In this document: positions 1 to 9,599 of the stretch, piece after piece
How positions within the stretch are numbered: position 1 is the stretch's first letter
Layout: each line of letters starts with the position of its first letter
Source: Candidatus Desulfofervidus auxilii
GTDB taxonomy: Bacteria > Desulfobacterota > Desulfofervidia > Desulfofervidales > Desulfofervidaceae
NCBI GenBank assembly: GCA_030262725.1
Contig: JAJSZS010000007.1
Span: forward strand, 47,476-111,475
Length of the DNA stretch: 64,000 nucleotides
Reading direction: 5' to 3'
Notes under the pieces: model-generated
What the model saw: the letters and a program-made list of their open reading frames with translations, nothing else
The model's database searches: none
What the model was told of the DNA's origin: nothing
Program-made: the position numbers and the translations under genes

Positions 1-2
1 TG

Positions 3-128
3 CTTGAACCAAAATTGGCAGCACAGATTATTTTACGCATGGATAAAACAAAAGCAGGTGCTATTTTAGGATATTTAAATCCTCAAATTGCTCGAAAAAT
101 CACTGAAGAAATGACAAAGCTGAGGTAA
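3..128 (+). CDS. MotE-like flagellar chaperone, C-terminal end (partial)
   Basis: This is the 3' end of a gene that begins before the window; 41 codons are visible, ending in TAA at 126-128. The visible part has two copies of the helical repeat seen in the MgtE N-terminal domain and in MotE, with the pattern (E)PKLAAQIILRMDKTKAG followed by a second copy around LNPQIARKITEEM. In flagellar operons such a protein is usually MotE, a periplasmic or membrane-associated factor needed for stator function. The motA start follows after 2 nt, which fits that role. MgtE itself is unlikely because the repeat is at the very C-terminus with no membrane domain after it. The N-terminus cannot be assessed. 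Confidence 0.6.
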   Translation, partial: LEPKLAAQIILRMDKTKAGAILGYLNPQIARKITEEMTKLR

Positions 129-130
129 TT

Positions 131-904
131 ATGGATATTGCTACTATTTTAGGTATTATTTCTGCCTTTGGTTTAATGATTGCAGCTATTTTGCAAGGTA
201 GTGGTTTAACACTTTTTATAGATATTCCATCTGTCTTAATAGTAGCTGGAGGAACTATTGGTGCTACATTAATAGACTTTCCTTTAAAAGAAGTTTTTCG
301 AGCAGTAAAGGTAGCCAAAAATGCTTTTTTTAACAAACTGGAAGTTCCTACAGAGTATGTACGCCTTCTTGTTTCTTTTGCTGAAAGAGCACGTAAAGAA
401 GGGATTCTTGCTTTAGAAGCAGAAACTGAAAAGATAGATAATCCATTTCTTAAAAAAGGTCTTCAAATGCTTGTAGATGGTTTTGAACCAAGAGTAATAG
501 AAGATACTTTAGGGAAAGAGATAGATTATTTAAAAGAAAGACATAAATTGGGAGCAGATATTTTCACTGCTATGGGTACATTTTCTCCAGCTATGGGAAT
601 GATTGGTACTCTTATAGGTTTAGTGCAGATGCTTCAAAATATGTCTGATCCAAGTTCTATTGGGCCAGCAATGGCTGTTGCATTGATTACCACTTTTTAT
701 GGAGCTGTCTTGGCTAATGTAGTTTTTCTTCCTATTAGTGGCAAACTTCAAGTATTAAGTAAATATGAGTGTTTAATAAAAGAAATGATTTTGGAAGGAA
801 TATTGGCTATTTCAGAAGGACTCAATCCTCGAATAGTTGAGCAAAAACTTCATGTATTTTTAGAACCAAGGCTAAGGGCATTAACTGAAAAGAAGGGAGA
901 GTAA
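131..904 (+). CDS. motA: Flagellar stator protein MotA
   Basis: A 257-aa inner-membrane protein forming the ion-conducting stator with MotB. Hydrophobic segments lie near residues 3-22, 28-50, 150-170 and 180-203, with a large cytoplasmic loop (about 52-148) between the second and third, as in MotA. The proline-containing SPAMGMIGT segment (P153) and the GPAMAVALITTFYG segment are the conserved channel helices. Length matches the family. It is preceded by the MotE-like gene (2-nt gap), and its stop overlaps the next start as TAATG, so translation of the stator genes is probably coupled. It is followed by two MotB-like proteins rather than one. Proton or sodium specificity cannot be read reliably. 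Confidence 0.92.
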   Translation: MDIATILGIISAFGLMIAAILQGSGLTLFIDIPSVLIVAGGTIGATLIDFPLKEVFRAVKVAKNAFFNKLEVPTEYVRLLVSFAERARKEGILALEAETEKIDNPFLKKGLQMLVDGFEPRVIEDTLGKEIDYLKERHKLGADIFTAMGTFSPAMGMIGTLIGLVQMLQNMSDPSSIGPAMAVALITTFYGAVLANVVFLPISGKLQVLSKYECLIKEMILEGILAISEGLNPRIVEQKLHVFLEPRLRALTEKKGE

Positions 905-1647
905 TGCCAAGGAAGAAAAAAGAAGAAGAAAGTAAAAGACCTAATACTTTTGTAATTAGTTTTGCTGCACTCTCTACTATTATTCTAGCATTTTTCATCA
1001 CTATGACTACAATGGCCACCATTGTTGAAGAAAAGGTAGTAAGAGGTTTTTATTCTATTAGAGCAAGCTTTGGGGTAACTGGTGGGAAAATCTCTCCATT
1101 AGAAAGTTTCTTAGGTACCCTAGAGGAATACACTTTGGAAGGTGTAGATCATAAAGCAATTTTACAATTACAAGAGTTTTTACGTAAGCATCCTTTAGCA
1201 AAGGATATTCATTTAGGTATTACAAAAAGAGGATTGATTGTAGCATTGGGAGCTGATTTGCTATTTTCACCAGGAAGTGCAGAATTACATCCTCGCATTT
1301 ACCCAATTTTGGAAAAAGTTGCTTGGTTAATTAGTAGTTGTAAAAATCAAATAAGGATAGAAGGTTATACTGATAATACTCCTATTCATACTTCACTTTT
1401 CCCTTCTAATTGGGAGCTCTCAGGGAATAGGGCATTAGCTGTTTTGAAATATTTCTTAAATAAAGGAATTCCAGCCAAAAGAATGGTAGCTGTTGGCTAT
1501 GGAGAAACAAATCCTCTTTTCCCTAACGATACTCCAGAACATCGAGCAAAGAATAGAAGAGTATGGATTGTTTTAGAAGGAATACCAAAAAAAATAAAGA
1601 AATCAGAAATTTTAAATGTACGAGGTTTTATTTTCAAAGTGAGGTAA
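904..1647 (+). CDS. MotB-like OmpA-domain protein lacking the channel aspartate
   Basis: A 247-aa protein with MotB architecture: a short basic N-terminus, one membrane helix (about residues 15-40), a linker, and a C-terminal OmpA peptidoglycan-binding domain (about 115-230; motifs IEGYTDNTPI and ENRAKNRR-like HRAKNRRVWIVLEG). When its helix is aligned on the shared T-hydrophobic3-x-FF block with the MotB encoded next, the essential channel Asp (D15 there) corresponds to Ala22 here. No other acidic residue lies in the helix. It therefore probably cannot conduct ions and may act as a structural or regulatory stator partner. The gene overlaps motA by 1 nt and precedes the canonical motB by 3 nt. 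OmpA-family function is known; the role of this paralogue is inference. Confidence 0.8.
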   Translation: MPRKKKEEESKRPNTFVISFAALSTIILAFFITMTTMATIVEEKVVRGFYSIRASFGVTGGKISPLESFLGTLEEYTLEGVDHKAILQLQEFLRKHPLAKDIHLGITKRGLIVALGADLLFSPGSAELHPRIYPILEKVAWLISSCKNQIRIEGYTDNTPIHTSLFPSNWELSGNRALAVLKYFLNKGIPAKRMVAVGYGETNPLFPNDTPEHRAKNRRVWIVLEGIPKKIKKSEILNVRGFIFKVR

Positions 1648-1650
1648 AGA

Positions 1651-2313
1651 ATGGCTAAAAGAGATCCAAATTTTTGGATGCTTACTTATTCTGATATGAT
1701 GACACTCCTTCTTACCTTTTTTGTGATGTTAATTTCAATGTCTTCATTTGATATTGAGAAATTTAAAACATATGCAGCTAGTGTAGGTCATGCTTTAATA
1801 AGTGGAAATGGTCTTGGTATATTTAAAAAAGGAGGAACAGGAAAGATTGAATTAATTTCTCGTCGTGAGATTTTAGAACAATTAAAGAAAACTGTACCAA
1901 AAAACATAGTAGCAGAGCTTACCAGAAATATAGAAGTAATACCAAGAAAAGATGGGTGGATTTTTAGAATTCCTGCTGATATTCTTTTTGCTCCAAATAG
2001 TCAAGAAATTTCTCCTAATGCTTATCCCATTTTAGATAAAATTTCTATGTTAATTAAAAATTTATTAGTTGATGTGGAAGTAAGAGGTCATACTGATGAC
2101 AAAGAGAAAAATAAATGGGAACTTTCTTTAAGACGGGCAGCAAAGGTACTTCGATATTTTACTGAAAAGAAAAAACTAAATCCTGAGCGTTTTGTTCTTA
2201 TGGGGTTTGCTGATACAAAACCTATAGTGCCTAACATTAATGAAGAAAATAGAGCAAAAAATAGAAGAGTAGAAATTATTGTTAAAAAGAAAAAATTTAT
2301 TATAGGGAGCTAA
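1651..2313 (+). CDS. motB: Flagellar stator protein MotB
   Basis: A 220-aa protein with a single N-terminal membrane helix carrying the canonical MotB motif LTYSDMMTLLLTFF. D15 is the ion-binding aspartate. A plug/linker region follows, then a C-terminal OmpA-like peptidoglycan-binding domain (about residues 95-215; RGHTDD and RAKNRRVEIIV). It anchors the stator to the cell wall and forms the channel with MotA. Size is slightly short for MotB but complete. It lies between the Asp-less paralogue and fliL, and a GAGGTAAAG-like ribosome site precedes the ATG. This is the functional MotB of the pair. Confidence 0.9.
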   Translation: MAKRDPNFWMLTYSDMMTLLLTFFVMLISMSSFDIEKFKTYAASVGHALISGNGLGIFKKGGTGKIELISRREILEQLKKTVPKNIVAELTRNIEVIPRKDGWIFRIPADILFAPNSQEISPNAYPILDKISMLIKNLLVDVEVRGHTDDKEKNKWELSLRRAAKVLRYFTEKKKLNPERFVLMGFADTKPIVPNINEENRAKNRRVEIIVKKKKFIIGS

Positions 2314-2315
2314 TT

Positions 2316-2825
2316 ATGGCAGAAGAAGAAACTCAAAAATTGGAAGAGAAAAAAGAAAAAAAGGACTTTCTTAAGCTAATAATGGTGATTTCTCAAATTC
2401 TCATTCTGCTTTTAGTTGTAGCAATATTTGTTTATTTTAAATTCTTTTTCTCTTTACCCACTGTTCCTGCTACAGTGGAATCACAAGAAAAAATAAAGAA
2501 GCAAGAAGAGTCTACTGTACAAAAACAAGTAATTTCTCATTTAGATCCTTTTGTTGTTAATCTTTTAGATGAAGAAGGGAGACGTTTTTTAAAAGTAACA
2601 ATAGATTTAGTAGTGGAGTCTGAAAAAGTAAGTAAAGAAATAGGAGAAAGATTGCCAGAAATAAGGGACCTTATTATTGTATGTCTTAGTGATAAAAGTT
2701 TTAATGAAATTTCAGACCAAATGGGGAAAATGAGGTTAAGGAATGAAATTAAACAGCAGCTTAACAGTCTACTTACCACAGGAAAAGTAACCAAAGTTTT
2801 ATTTACTGAGTTTGTAGTGCAATAA
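2316..2825 (+). CDS. fliL: Flagellar basal-body-associated protein FliL
   Basis: A 169-aa bitopic membrane protein. The lysine/glutamate-rich cytoplasmic start (1-18) is followed by one transmembrane helix (about 20-42). The periplasmic FliL domain runs from about 60 to the end and contains the family-typical segment beginning LDPFVVNLLDEEGRRFLKV, with the C-terminal VTKVLFTEFVVQ. FliL surrounds or assists the stator near the MS ring. It starts 2 nt after motB and is followed after 9 nt by fliM, the usual fliL-fliM-fliN order. Identification rests on the domain pattern and position. Confidence 0.9.
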   Translation: MAEEETQKLEEKKEKKDFLKLIMVISQILILLLVVAIFVYFKFFFSLPTVPATVESQEKIKKQEESTVQKQVISHLDPFVVNLLDEEGRRFLKVTIDLVVESEKVSKEIGERLPEIRDLIIVCLSDKSFNEISDQMGKMRLRNEIKQQLNSLLTTGKVTKVLFTEFVVQ

Positions 2826-2834
2826 GGAGGAAAA

Positions 2835-3842
2835 ATGTCTCAAATATTAACAGAAAAAGAAGTAGAGGTTCTACAAAAAGCCCTTAGTGAAAAGCAAGTC
2901 TCATTGGAAGGAGAGAAAAGAGTACCAAAGGTTCAAAAATATGATTTTATTGTTCAAAAAAGGATAACTCCCCGCATTGCAGCTATTTTAAATGTAGTTT
3001 TTAACCGTTTTTTAGTAAACTTTAGGGCTTCTCTTTCTTTAAAATTAAGACGAGTTATTAGAATGCAACTTTTGCCTTTTGATAATCAAAAATTTAATGA
3101 ATTGACCGAAGGATTACCACCTGTATGTTGGTTAGAAATTATTGAAATAGCACCATTACCAGGTCAATGTCTTTTTATTATTAATCCTGAACTTGTTTCC
3201 GTCTTAGTAGACCTTCTTTGTGGTGGAAATGGGAAAAGACCAACAAAAGAAATTCAAGCTGTTTTTGCTCCCTTAGAACAATCAGTAATGAATAAAATTG
3301 TTGTTTTAGCCCTTAAAGATTTGGAAAGTGCTTGGGAAACAGTGATGAAGGTAAAAGTAAAGTCAGTAGGATTAGAATTTAATCCACAATTACTTACAGG
3401 ATTTTCTCCTGATGATTATTTCTGTCTTATTCCTGTTAAGGTTACATTAGGAGAATTCAATAGCATGATGGCCTTTGGTTTGCCTCATTATACTTTAGAA
3501 CCTTTAAAAGAACAATTTTTAGAAAAAAAAGAAGTCCAACCAGTTGACCAAGAAGCTATGCAAAAACTACTAAATCATCTTTTAGATACAGAAGTTGAAG
3601 TTACTGTAGAATTAGCAACCAAAGAAATGCGTTTGAAAGACATTATGGAAATGGAAAGAGAGAAAATCATTGATCTTAATAAAAGTCTTTCAGAGGAAGT
3701 AATTGTAAAAGTGGAAGGTATGCCTTTGTTTAAAGGTTATCCTGTCCAATTTAAGGGCAACAAAGCAGTAAAGATTTCAGAGGTATTAAAATCTTTTTCT
3801 CTAGAGGAGGAAGTTCATGAAACAAACAATACCAAAGGATAA
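2835..3842 (+). CDS. fliM: Flagellar motor switch protein FliM
   Basis: A 335-aa C-ring protein that controls motor switching. The N-terminal region has MSQILTEKEVEVLQKAL, typical of the CheY-binding and start region. The middle domain (about 40-230) is CheC/FliM-like, and a C-terminal SpoA domain (about 250-325) contains TEVEVTVELATKEMRLKDIM. A clear AGGAGG ribosome site lies just before the ATG. The 3' end overlaps fliN by 26 nt, and the fliN ribosome site (GAGGAGG) lies inside the fliM coding sequence. No cheY or other chemotaxis genes are in the window. Confidence 0.93.
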   Translation: MSQILTEKEVEVLQKALSEKQVSLEGEKRVPKVQKYDFIVQKRITPRIAAILNVVFNRFLVNFRASLSLKLRRVIRMQLLPFDNQKFNELTEGLPPVCWLEIIEIAPLPGQCLFIINPELVSVLVDLLCGGNGKRPTKEIQAVFAPLEQSVMNKIVVLALKDLESAWETVMKVKVKSVGLEFNPQLLTGFSPDDYFCLIPVKVTLGEFNSMMAFGLPHYTLEPLKEQFLEKKEVQPVDQEAMQKLLNHLLDTEVEVTVELATKEMRLKDIMEMEREKIIDLNKSLSEEVIVKVEGMPLFKGYPVQFKGNKAVKISEVLKSFSLEEEVHETNNTKG

Positions 3843-4146
3843 AGTGAAGGAAATCTTAAAAGAAGCTGCAGATCAACATATAGCAGCACCAAATTTAGAA
3901 TTAATTTTAGATGTTCCTTTACAAGTTACTGTAGAGTTGGGAAGGACAAAAATGACTATTAGAGATCTTTTACGTTTAAGAGAAGGCTCAGTAATAGAGC
4001 TTTCCACTCCAGTAGGAGAGCCGTTAGATATTCTTGTTAATCAGAAACCCGTTGCTAAAGGAGAAGTTGTGGTTGTGAATGAAAGATATGGCGTGAGAAT
4101 CCTTTCAGTAATAAGTCAGATGGAAAGACTAGAACAGCTTAAATAA
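3817..4146 (+). CDS. fliN: Flagellar motor switch protein FliN
   Basis: A 109-aa C-ring protein made almost wholly of a SpoA domain (about residues 27-100; LDVPLQVTVELGRTKMTIRDLLRL, with the LREGSVIELSTPVGEPLDILVNQ continuation). FliN works with FliM and FliH at the base of the rotor and docks export cargo. The start chosen at 3817 has the ribosome site GAGGAGG 6 nt upstream within fliM, giving a 26-nt gene overlap. The extended N-terminal part found in some FliN/FliY proteins is absent, so this is the short FliN type. Confidence 0.92.
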   Translation: MKQTIPKDKVKEILKEAADQHIAAPNLELILDVPLQVTVELGRTKMTIRDLLRLREGSVIELSTPVGEPLDILVNQKPVAKGEVVVVNERYGVRILSVISQMERLEQLK

Positions 4147-4156
4147 TGGAGGAGAT

Positions 4157-4690
4157 ATGAGATTTTTAGTAACTTTTATCACTCTTTTTCTTATAATGAT
4201 TTCCTTATGTTTTGCAAATGAAGCAAAAAAAGATATTGTAAATGAAACTTTAGACAAATACATTTCTCCTCTTAAAACAAATCCTGATAGAAAAATGATA
4301 TCTGAAAATTTTCCTCAATCATCACTTCCTTCTTTATTGAAAAGTTTAAGTGCTTTATTTTTCGTTTTAGGGATAATTTTATTAAGTTTTTGGGGTTTTA
4401 AAAAAATAATAAAACGGGGAATGAAAAATATTAGTGGGCAAATGATAAAGGTAATAGCTCTTCATCATCTTTCACCACGTCAAATGATTGCAGTAGTAGA
4501 CATTATTGGTGAAAGGTTGGTTTTAGGAATAACACCTAATCAGATTACTACTTTAGCTAAATTAAATACATCTAAAGTAGATACAGAATTTGCTGTGAAT
4601 TTTAGACAAGAAGCTTTAAAGACAGAAAATGCTATGTCTCAGATGTTGGCGATTTTAAAAGAGAAAATGGGGGAATTAAAGCGAATATGA
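4157..4690 (+). CDS. fliO: Flagellar export protein FliO
   Basis: A 177-aa protein with a signal-peptide-like N-terminus (1-20), a poorly conserved periplasmic stretch, one membrane helix (about 62-82) and a cytoplasmic FliO domain beginning [20 protein letters not shown]. The segment [13 protein letters not shown] is characteristic. FliO assists assembly of the FliP export-gate ring. A GGAGG ribosome site precedes the ATG, and the stop overlaps the fliP start by 4 nt. FliO sequences are weakly conserved, but the position before fliP-fliQ-fliR makes the assignment firm. Confidence 0.85.
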   Translation: MRFLVTFITLFLIMISLCFANEAKKDIVNETLDKYISPLKTNPDRKMISENFPQSSLPSLLKSLSALFFVLGIILLSFWGFKKIIKRGMKNISGQMIKVIALHHLSPRQMIAVVDIIGERLVLGITPNQITTLAKLNTSKVDTEFAVNFRQEALKTENAMSQMLAILKEKMGELKRI

Positions 4691-5400
4691 AGAAAGTAAT
4701 TGCAATAATCATTTTAACTATTTTTTGCTGTCCTAATATAGGTTTTTCTCAAGAGTTTTTCAATCATTCTTATACTATAAGTACAGTTATACAAATTGCT
4801 ATTTTACTTACAATTCTTTCCTTAGCTCCTGCTATTTTAATTATGCTTACTTCTTTTACTCGCTTTATAATAGTTTTTTCTATCTTAAGACAAGCTATGG
4901 GTACTCAACAGATGCCTCCTAATCAGGTACTGATTGGAATTTCTCTTTTCCTTACTTTCTTTGTAATGACTCCTGTATGGCAAAAAATTAATCAGCAAGC
5001 ATTTAAACCTTATCTTTCTCATCAACTTTCTTTAGAAGCTGCCTTTGTTAAAGCTTCAATTCCTTTACGTGAATTTATGCTTAAACAAACTCGAGAAAAG
5101 GATTTAGCCCTATTTGCAAAATTAGCAAAAATTACCCCAGCGACACCAGCTGATTTACCAATGACAATTATTATCCCAGCTTTTGTCATTAGTGAATTGA
5201 AAACAGCATTTCAAATAGGCTTTTTCATTTATATACCATTTCTTGTTATTGATATGGTTGTAGCCTCTGTCTTACTTTCTATGGGAATGTTGATGCTACC
5301 GCCTATTATGATTTCTCTACCATTTAAATTAATGCTTTTCGTATTAGTAGATGGATGGGGATTGATTGTGGGTTCACTGTTACAAAGCATTAATTTTTAG
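4687..5400 (+). CDS. fliP: Flagellar export gate protein FliP
   Basis: A 237-aa polytopic membrane protein with a cleavable signal peptide (about 1-21, ending near GFSQ). Family blocks [21 protein letters not shown] and, near the C-terminus, [19 protein letters not shown] match FliP/SctR. Five FliP copies form the core of the type III export gate with FliQ and FliR. The start overlaps fliO by 4 nt. Length is typical. Confidence 0.95.
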   Translation: MKKVIAIIILTIFCCPNIGFSQEFFNHSYTISTVIQIAILLTILSLAPAILIMLTSFTRFIIVFSILRQAMGTQQMPPNQVLIGISLFLTFFVMTPVWQKINQQAFKPYLSHQLSLEAAFVKASIPLREFMLKQTREKDLALFAKLAKITPATPADLPMTIIIPAFVISELKTAFQIGFFIYIPFLVIDMVVASVLLSMGMLMLPPIMISLPFKLMLFVLVDGWGLIVGSLLQSINF

Positions 5401-5410
5401 GAGGAGAAAG

Positions 5411-5680
5411 ATGACACCTGAATTTGTTTTAGGTATAGGACAGGAGACTTTAAAAATAACACTGCTTATCTCTGCACCTATGCTTTTAGCTGGTTTAATT
5501 GCAGGAGTACTAGTAAGTCTTTTTCAAGCTGTTACTCAAATCCATGAAATGACTTTAATTTTTGTACCTAAAATTTTAGCAGTAGTAGTAGCTTTAATCT
5601 TTTTTTCACCATGGATGTTACGTTTAATGTTAGATTTTACTATACGCATTTTTACTCAATTTCCTATTTATTTGGGATGA
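5411..5680 (+). CDS. fliQ: Flagellar export gate protein FliQ
   Basis: An 89-aa protein of two membrane hairpins, matching FliQ in length and in the blocks LISAPMLLAGLIAGVLVSLF and QAVTQIHEMTLIFVPK. An upstream in-frame start at 5366 would add 15 residues read from inside fliP. The ATG at 5411 is preferred because it gives the normal FliQ length and follows a GGAGGAGAAAG ribosome site. FliQ packs around the FliP-FliR gate. Confidence 0.93.
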   Translation: MTPEFVLGIGQETLKITLLISAPMLLAGLIAGVLVSLFQAVTQIHEMTLIFVPKILAVVVALIFFSPWMLRLMLDFTIRIFTQFPIYLG

Positions 5681-5683
5681 AAA

Positions 5684-6472
5684 ATGAAGGAATTAACTAT
5701 TTTAATAACAAAATATTTACCTTATAGTACTTACTTTTTCCTTATCTTTGTCCGAGTCTTTGGTATAGTTTATTTCTTTCCTTTCTTTAACAGTATGATT
5801 GTGCCTTGGCAGGTAAAAGCAGGACTAGCAGCTATTATGAGTTTTATTATTTTACCATTTTTTAAGTTTCAAGTTATATCATTTGATATTTGGGAATTGG
5901 GAATAGCAGTTATCCGTGAATTATGTGTTGGTCTCAGCTTAGGATTTATCATTCAAATAATATTTGATGGTATTCATTTAGCAGGTCAAATAGTCGGTTA
6001 TCAAATGGGTTTTGCTATTGTAAATGTGATTGATCCATATATGAATACTCAAATTTCTATTATTGCTCGATTTAAAGGATTATTAGCTTTATTAATATTC
6101 TTTAGCCTAAATGCCCATTATTTAGTAATTTCAGGTTTACTTAAAAGCTTTGAGCTTGTGCCTATTGCTGGATGGACATTCAAAAACCGCATGGCAGCTC
6201 AACTTGTTCGGTGGACAGGAGACATATTTATTATGGCATTAAAAATTGCCTCTCCTGTACTTGTCACTCTTTTTTTAACTAACATCGCCTTAGCTCTTAT
6301 TGCCCGCACTATGCCCCAAATAAATGTATTTATTATTGGTTTTCCATTAGAAATAGGCATAGGCTTTTTAATGCTTGGAATTACTATGCCTTTTTTCTCT
6401 TGGTGTTTCCGACAATTTTTTGAAAAAGGGCTTTATGAAATGTGGTTTAATCTCCGTTTAGGAGGATTATAG
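5684..6472 (+). CDS. fliR: Flagellar export gate protein FliR
   Basis: A 262-aa protein with about six to eight hydrophobic segments and the FliR/SctT block [20 protein letters not shown] followed by [25 protein letters not shown] site inside its last codons serves the next gene. The stop TAG overlaps the flhB GTG start by one base. The protein completes the export gate with FliP and FliQ. Length and order are standard. Confidence 0.93.
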   Translation: MKELTILITKYLPYSTYFFLIFVRVFGIVYFFPFFNSMIVPWQVKAGLAAIMSFIILPFFKFQVISFDIWELGIAVIRELCVGLSLGFIIQIIFDGIHLAGQIVGYQMGFAIVNVIDPYMNTQISIIARFKGLLALLIFFSLNAHYLVISGLLKSFELVPIAGWTFKNRMAAQLVRWTGDIFIMALKIASPVLVTLFLTNIALALIARTMPQINVFIIGFPLEIGIGFLMLGITMPFFSWCFRQFFEKGLYEMWFNLRLGGL

Positions 6473-7545
6473 TGCCTTGGTTTAGAGAAGAAGATAAAAC
6501 TGAACCGGCAACGCCGAAAAGGCGAGAAGAAGCTCGCAGTAAAGGGCAAGTAGCTAGGAGTCAAGAAATCCCTTCAGCCTTTATCATTTTAGGAAGTACT
6601 TTAGTTCTTTATTTCTGTGGAAATTATATGTGTCGTCAGTTGGTTTGTTTTAGTAAAGAGATTTTTATAGAAGCAGGTCGTTTCCCATTAAATGATGTAA
6701 ATTTCCTTAAAATAAGCATTTTAAGTATAAAAACTATAAGTTATATAATGTGTCCATTATTTGTAACCTTGGTGATAATTGGTTTTTCAGGTAATTGTTT
6801 ACAAACAGGTTTCCTTTTCACTACTTATCCAATCATTCCTGATATTTCCCGTATTAATCCTATAAATGGTATAAAACGTTTATTTTCAATGAGTTCTTTT
6901 ATCGAATTAATTAAATCTTTATTTAAATTGTTACTTATAGGTTTTGTTACTTATAGGACTATTAAATCAGAATTACCTTATCTTTCTATGTTAAGTACTA
7001 CTTCTTATTATGATGTATTTGTTTATACAGCGAAAATAACATTAAAACTTTGTCTACAAGTAGGTTTAATTATGTGTATTTTAGCTATAGCAGATTATTG
7101 TTATCAAAGATATGAATATGAAGAAGGCTTAAAGATGACAAAACAGGAAGTAAAGGAAGAATATAAAGAAAGAGAAGGTGATCCAAAGATTAAGGCAAGA
7201 TTAAGAAGTATGCAACGGCAGCTTGCTAGAAGACGTATGCTTCAGGAAGTACCTAAAGCTGATGTAGTTATTACTAACCCAACATTAATAGCTGTAGCAC
7301 TCAAATATACCTATGGAGAGATGCCAGCACCTCAGGTAGTAGCTAAAGGAGCAGGATTTTTAGCAGAAAAAATAAAACAAATTGCTATAACACACAATAT
7401 TATGATTGTAGAGAATAAATGGCTAGCGCAAATTCTTTATAGAACTGTAAATGTTGGTGATTTTATACCTCCTAAACTATATCAAGCAGTAGCTGAAGTT
7501 TTAGCATATGTCTATCAGATTAAAGGGAGGAGGATAGCAGTCTGA
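6472..7545 (+). CDS. flhB: Flagellar export switch protein FlhB (NPTL variant)
   Basis: A 357-aa protein with the family N-terminus ([19 protein letters not shown]), four membrane helices (about 33-53, 88-110, 145-165, 190-212) and the cytoplasmic autocleaving domain. It starts at GTG 6472, overlapping fliR; the ribosome site is GGAGG at the end of fliR. FlhB cleaves itself between Asn and Pro of the NPTH motif when switching from hook to filament export. Here the motif is N269-P270-T271-L272 (7276-7287), so the scissile N-P pair is intact but the usual His is Leu. Otherwise a normal FlhB. Confidence 0.93.
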   Translation: MPWFREEDKTEPATPKRREEARSKGQVARSQEIPSAFIILGSTLVLYFCGNYMCRQLVCFSKEIFIEAGRFPLNDVNFLKISILSIKTISYIMCPLFVTLVIIGFSGNCLQTGFLFTTYPIIPDISRINPINGIKRLFSMSSFIELIKSLFKLLLIGFVTYRTIKSELPYLSMLSTTSYYDVFVYTAKITLKLCLQVGLIMCILAIADYCYQRYEYEEGLKMTKQEVKEEYKEREGDPKIKARLRSMQRQLARRRMLQEVPKADVVITNPTLIAVALKYTYGEMPAPQVVAKGAGFLAEKIKQIAITHNIMIVENKWLAQILYRTVNVGDFIPPKLYQAVAEVLAYVYQIKGRRIAV

Positions 7546-9599
7546 TGTTAGAACAATTAAAACGAAGTGATCTTTTTGCCGCAATAGGGATTGTTGTTAT
7601 TTTGATGGTGATGATCATCCCTATACCTCCTTTCTTAATGGATATTTTACTTACTTTTAGCATTAGTTTTTCCCTTATTATTTTGCTTGTAGCTATGTAT
7701 ATTTTAAAACCTTTAGAATTTTCAGTATTTCCTTCTATTCTTCTTGTAGCTACTCTATTTCGACTTTCTCTTAATATTGCCTCTACTCGCCTAATTTTAC
7801 TTCATGGAAATGAAGGACCAACAGCAGCTGGACAGGTAATACGTGCCTTTGGCCAATTTGTGGTAGGCGGAAATTATGTTGTTGGATTTATAGTATTTCT
7901 CATCCTTGTAGTTATTAACTTTGTAGTAATTACCAAAGGTGCAGGTCGTATCGCAGAAGTAGCTGCCCGTTTCACACTTGATGCTATGCCTGGAAAGCAA
8001 ATGAGTATTGATGCGGATTTAAATAGTGGTCTTATTGATGAAGCTGAAGCAAGAAGACGGCGAGAATTAATTTCAAAAGAAGCGGATTTTTATGGTGCTA
8101 TGGATGGAGCAAGCAAGTTTGTAAGAGGTGATGCTATTGCTGGCATTATTATTACTCTCATCAATATTGTTGGAGGACTAATTATTGGTGTCCTTCAACA
8201 GGGGATGTCTTTATCTAAGGCAGCTAAGACTTACACTATTTTAACTGTTGGTGATGGTCTTGTAAGTCAAATACCAGCCCTTATTGTCTCTACAGCTGCT
8301 GGCATTATTGTTTCTAGAGCTGCTTCTGAATCTAACCTTGGTCAAGATATGGCTAAGCAATTATTTAACTATCCTAGAGCAGTATTTACTGCTGCTTTTA
8401 TTGTCTTTTGCTTTGGCTTTTTGCCTGGTTTGCCTCATATTCCTTTTTTGCTTCTTGGACTTGCAATTGGTGGTTTAGGTTATGTGGTAATGCAAGCACA
8501 GCAAAGAATAGAAGAAGAGACTATGGCTGAAGTACCTCTGGAGGAAGAAGAAGAAATAACAGAAGTGCCTCCTTTAGATCCTATTGGACTTGAAATTGGT
8601 TATCGCTTAATTCGTTTAGTAGACACATCTCAGGGAGGTGATTTATTAGAGAGAATAAAACTTTTGAGAAAAAAATACGCACAGGAAATGGGCTTTATTT
8701 TACCCCCTGTGCGGATAAGAGACAATCTTCAATTATCTCCTAATGCTTATTCAATCCTTATTAAAGGAATAGAAATAGCTAAAGGAGAGTTAATGATGGG
8801 TTACCATTTAGCCATTAATCCAGGAAATGTAAAAGGGAAAATAGAGGGTATTGAGACTAAAGAGCCAGTTTTTGGACTTCCTGCCCTTTGGATACCAGAA
8901 AAGGAGGTTAAAAAAGCTCAAGCCCTAGGTTATACAGTTGTTGATCCCACAACAGTACTTATTACTCATTTTACTGAAGTAATCAAAAGACATTGTTATG
9001 AGCTTCTTGATAGACAAGAAGTGCAAGCACTATTGGATAGTTTGCGAAAGACACATCCTAAAGTAGTGGATGATCTTATTCCAAATGTATTAAGCCTTGG
9101 TATTGTGCAGAAAGTGCTTCAGAATCTTTTACGCGAACAAGTGCCTATTAGAGATTTAGTAACCATTTTAGAGACTTTAGCTGATTATGCACCAATGACA
9201 AAGGATCCAGAAGTTCTTACAGAATATGTAAGAGAAAGATTGGGTCGCTATATTGTAAAACAATATCAAACAGAAGATGGCACACTTCCTGCTATTATGC
9301 TTGATCAGGAAGTGGAAGATCTTATTAAAAAGGGTATTGAACAAGCAGAATTTAAATCATATCCAGTGTTGGAGCCTCAAGTGCTTAATAAACTTACTGC
9401 CCAATTAAATAAAGCCATTTCTCAATTAACAACTCAAGGATATTTGCCCGTAATTTTATGTTCTACTAATGTGCGCAGATATTTTAAAAGACTATTTGAA
9501 AGAATAATGCCACAATTAATAGTGCTTTCATATAACGAAATACCGAGCAATATCAAAATAAAGTCCCTAGGAGTAGTGAGGTTAGGAGATGAAGATTAA
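7545..9599 (+). CDS. flhA: Flagellar export protein FlhA
   Basis: A 684-aa protein with about eight membrane helices in the first 310 residues, the FHIPEP blocks RLSLNIASTRLIL and DAMPGKQMSIDADLNSG, and a large cytoplasmic C-terminal domain (about 345-684) that binds chaperone-substrate complexes. FlhA couples proton flow to export of rod, hook and filament subunits. The start overlaps the flhB stop as TGATG; the 3' end overlaps flhF by 11 nt. A very acidic linker (residues about 330-345) joins membrane and cytoplasmic parts, as is usual. Confidence 0.96.
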   Translation: MLEQLKRSDLFAAIGIVVILMVMIIPIPPFLMDILLTFSISFSLIILLVAMYILKPLEFSVFPSILLVATLFRLSLNIASTRLILLHGNEGPTAAGQVIRAFGQFVVGGNYVVGFIVFLILVVINFVVITKGAGRIAEVAARFTLDAMPGKQMSIDADLNSGLIDEAEARRRRELISKEADFYGAMDGASKFVRGDAIAGIIITLINIVGGLIIGVLQQGMSLSKAAKTYTILTVGDGLVSQIPALIVSTAAGIIVSRAASESNLGQDMAKQLFNYPRAVFTAAFIVFCFGFLPGLPHIPFLLLGLAIGGLGYVVMQAQQRIEEETMAEVPLEEEEEITEVPPLDPIGLEIGYRLIRLVDTSQGGDLLERIKLLRKKYAQEMGFILPPVRIRDNLQLSPNAYSILIKGIEIAKGELMMGYHLAINPGNVKGKIEGIETKEPVFGLPALWIPEKEVKKAQALGYTVVDPTTVLITHFTEVIKRHCYELLDRQEVQALLDSLRKTHPKVVDDLIPNVLSLGIVQKVLQNLLREQVPIRDLVTILETLADYAPMTKDPEVLTEYVRERLGRYIVKQYQTEDGTLPAIMLDQEVEDLIKKGIEQAEFKSYPVLEPQVLNKLTAQLNKAISQLTTQGYLPVILCSTNVRRYFKRLFERIMPQLIVLSYNEIPSNIKIKSLGVVRLGDED

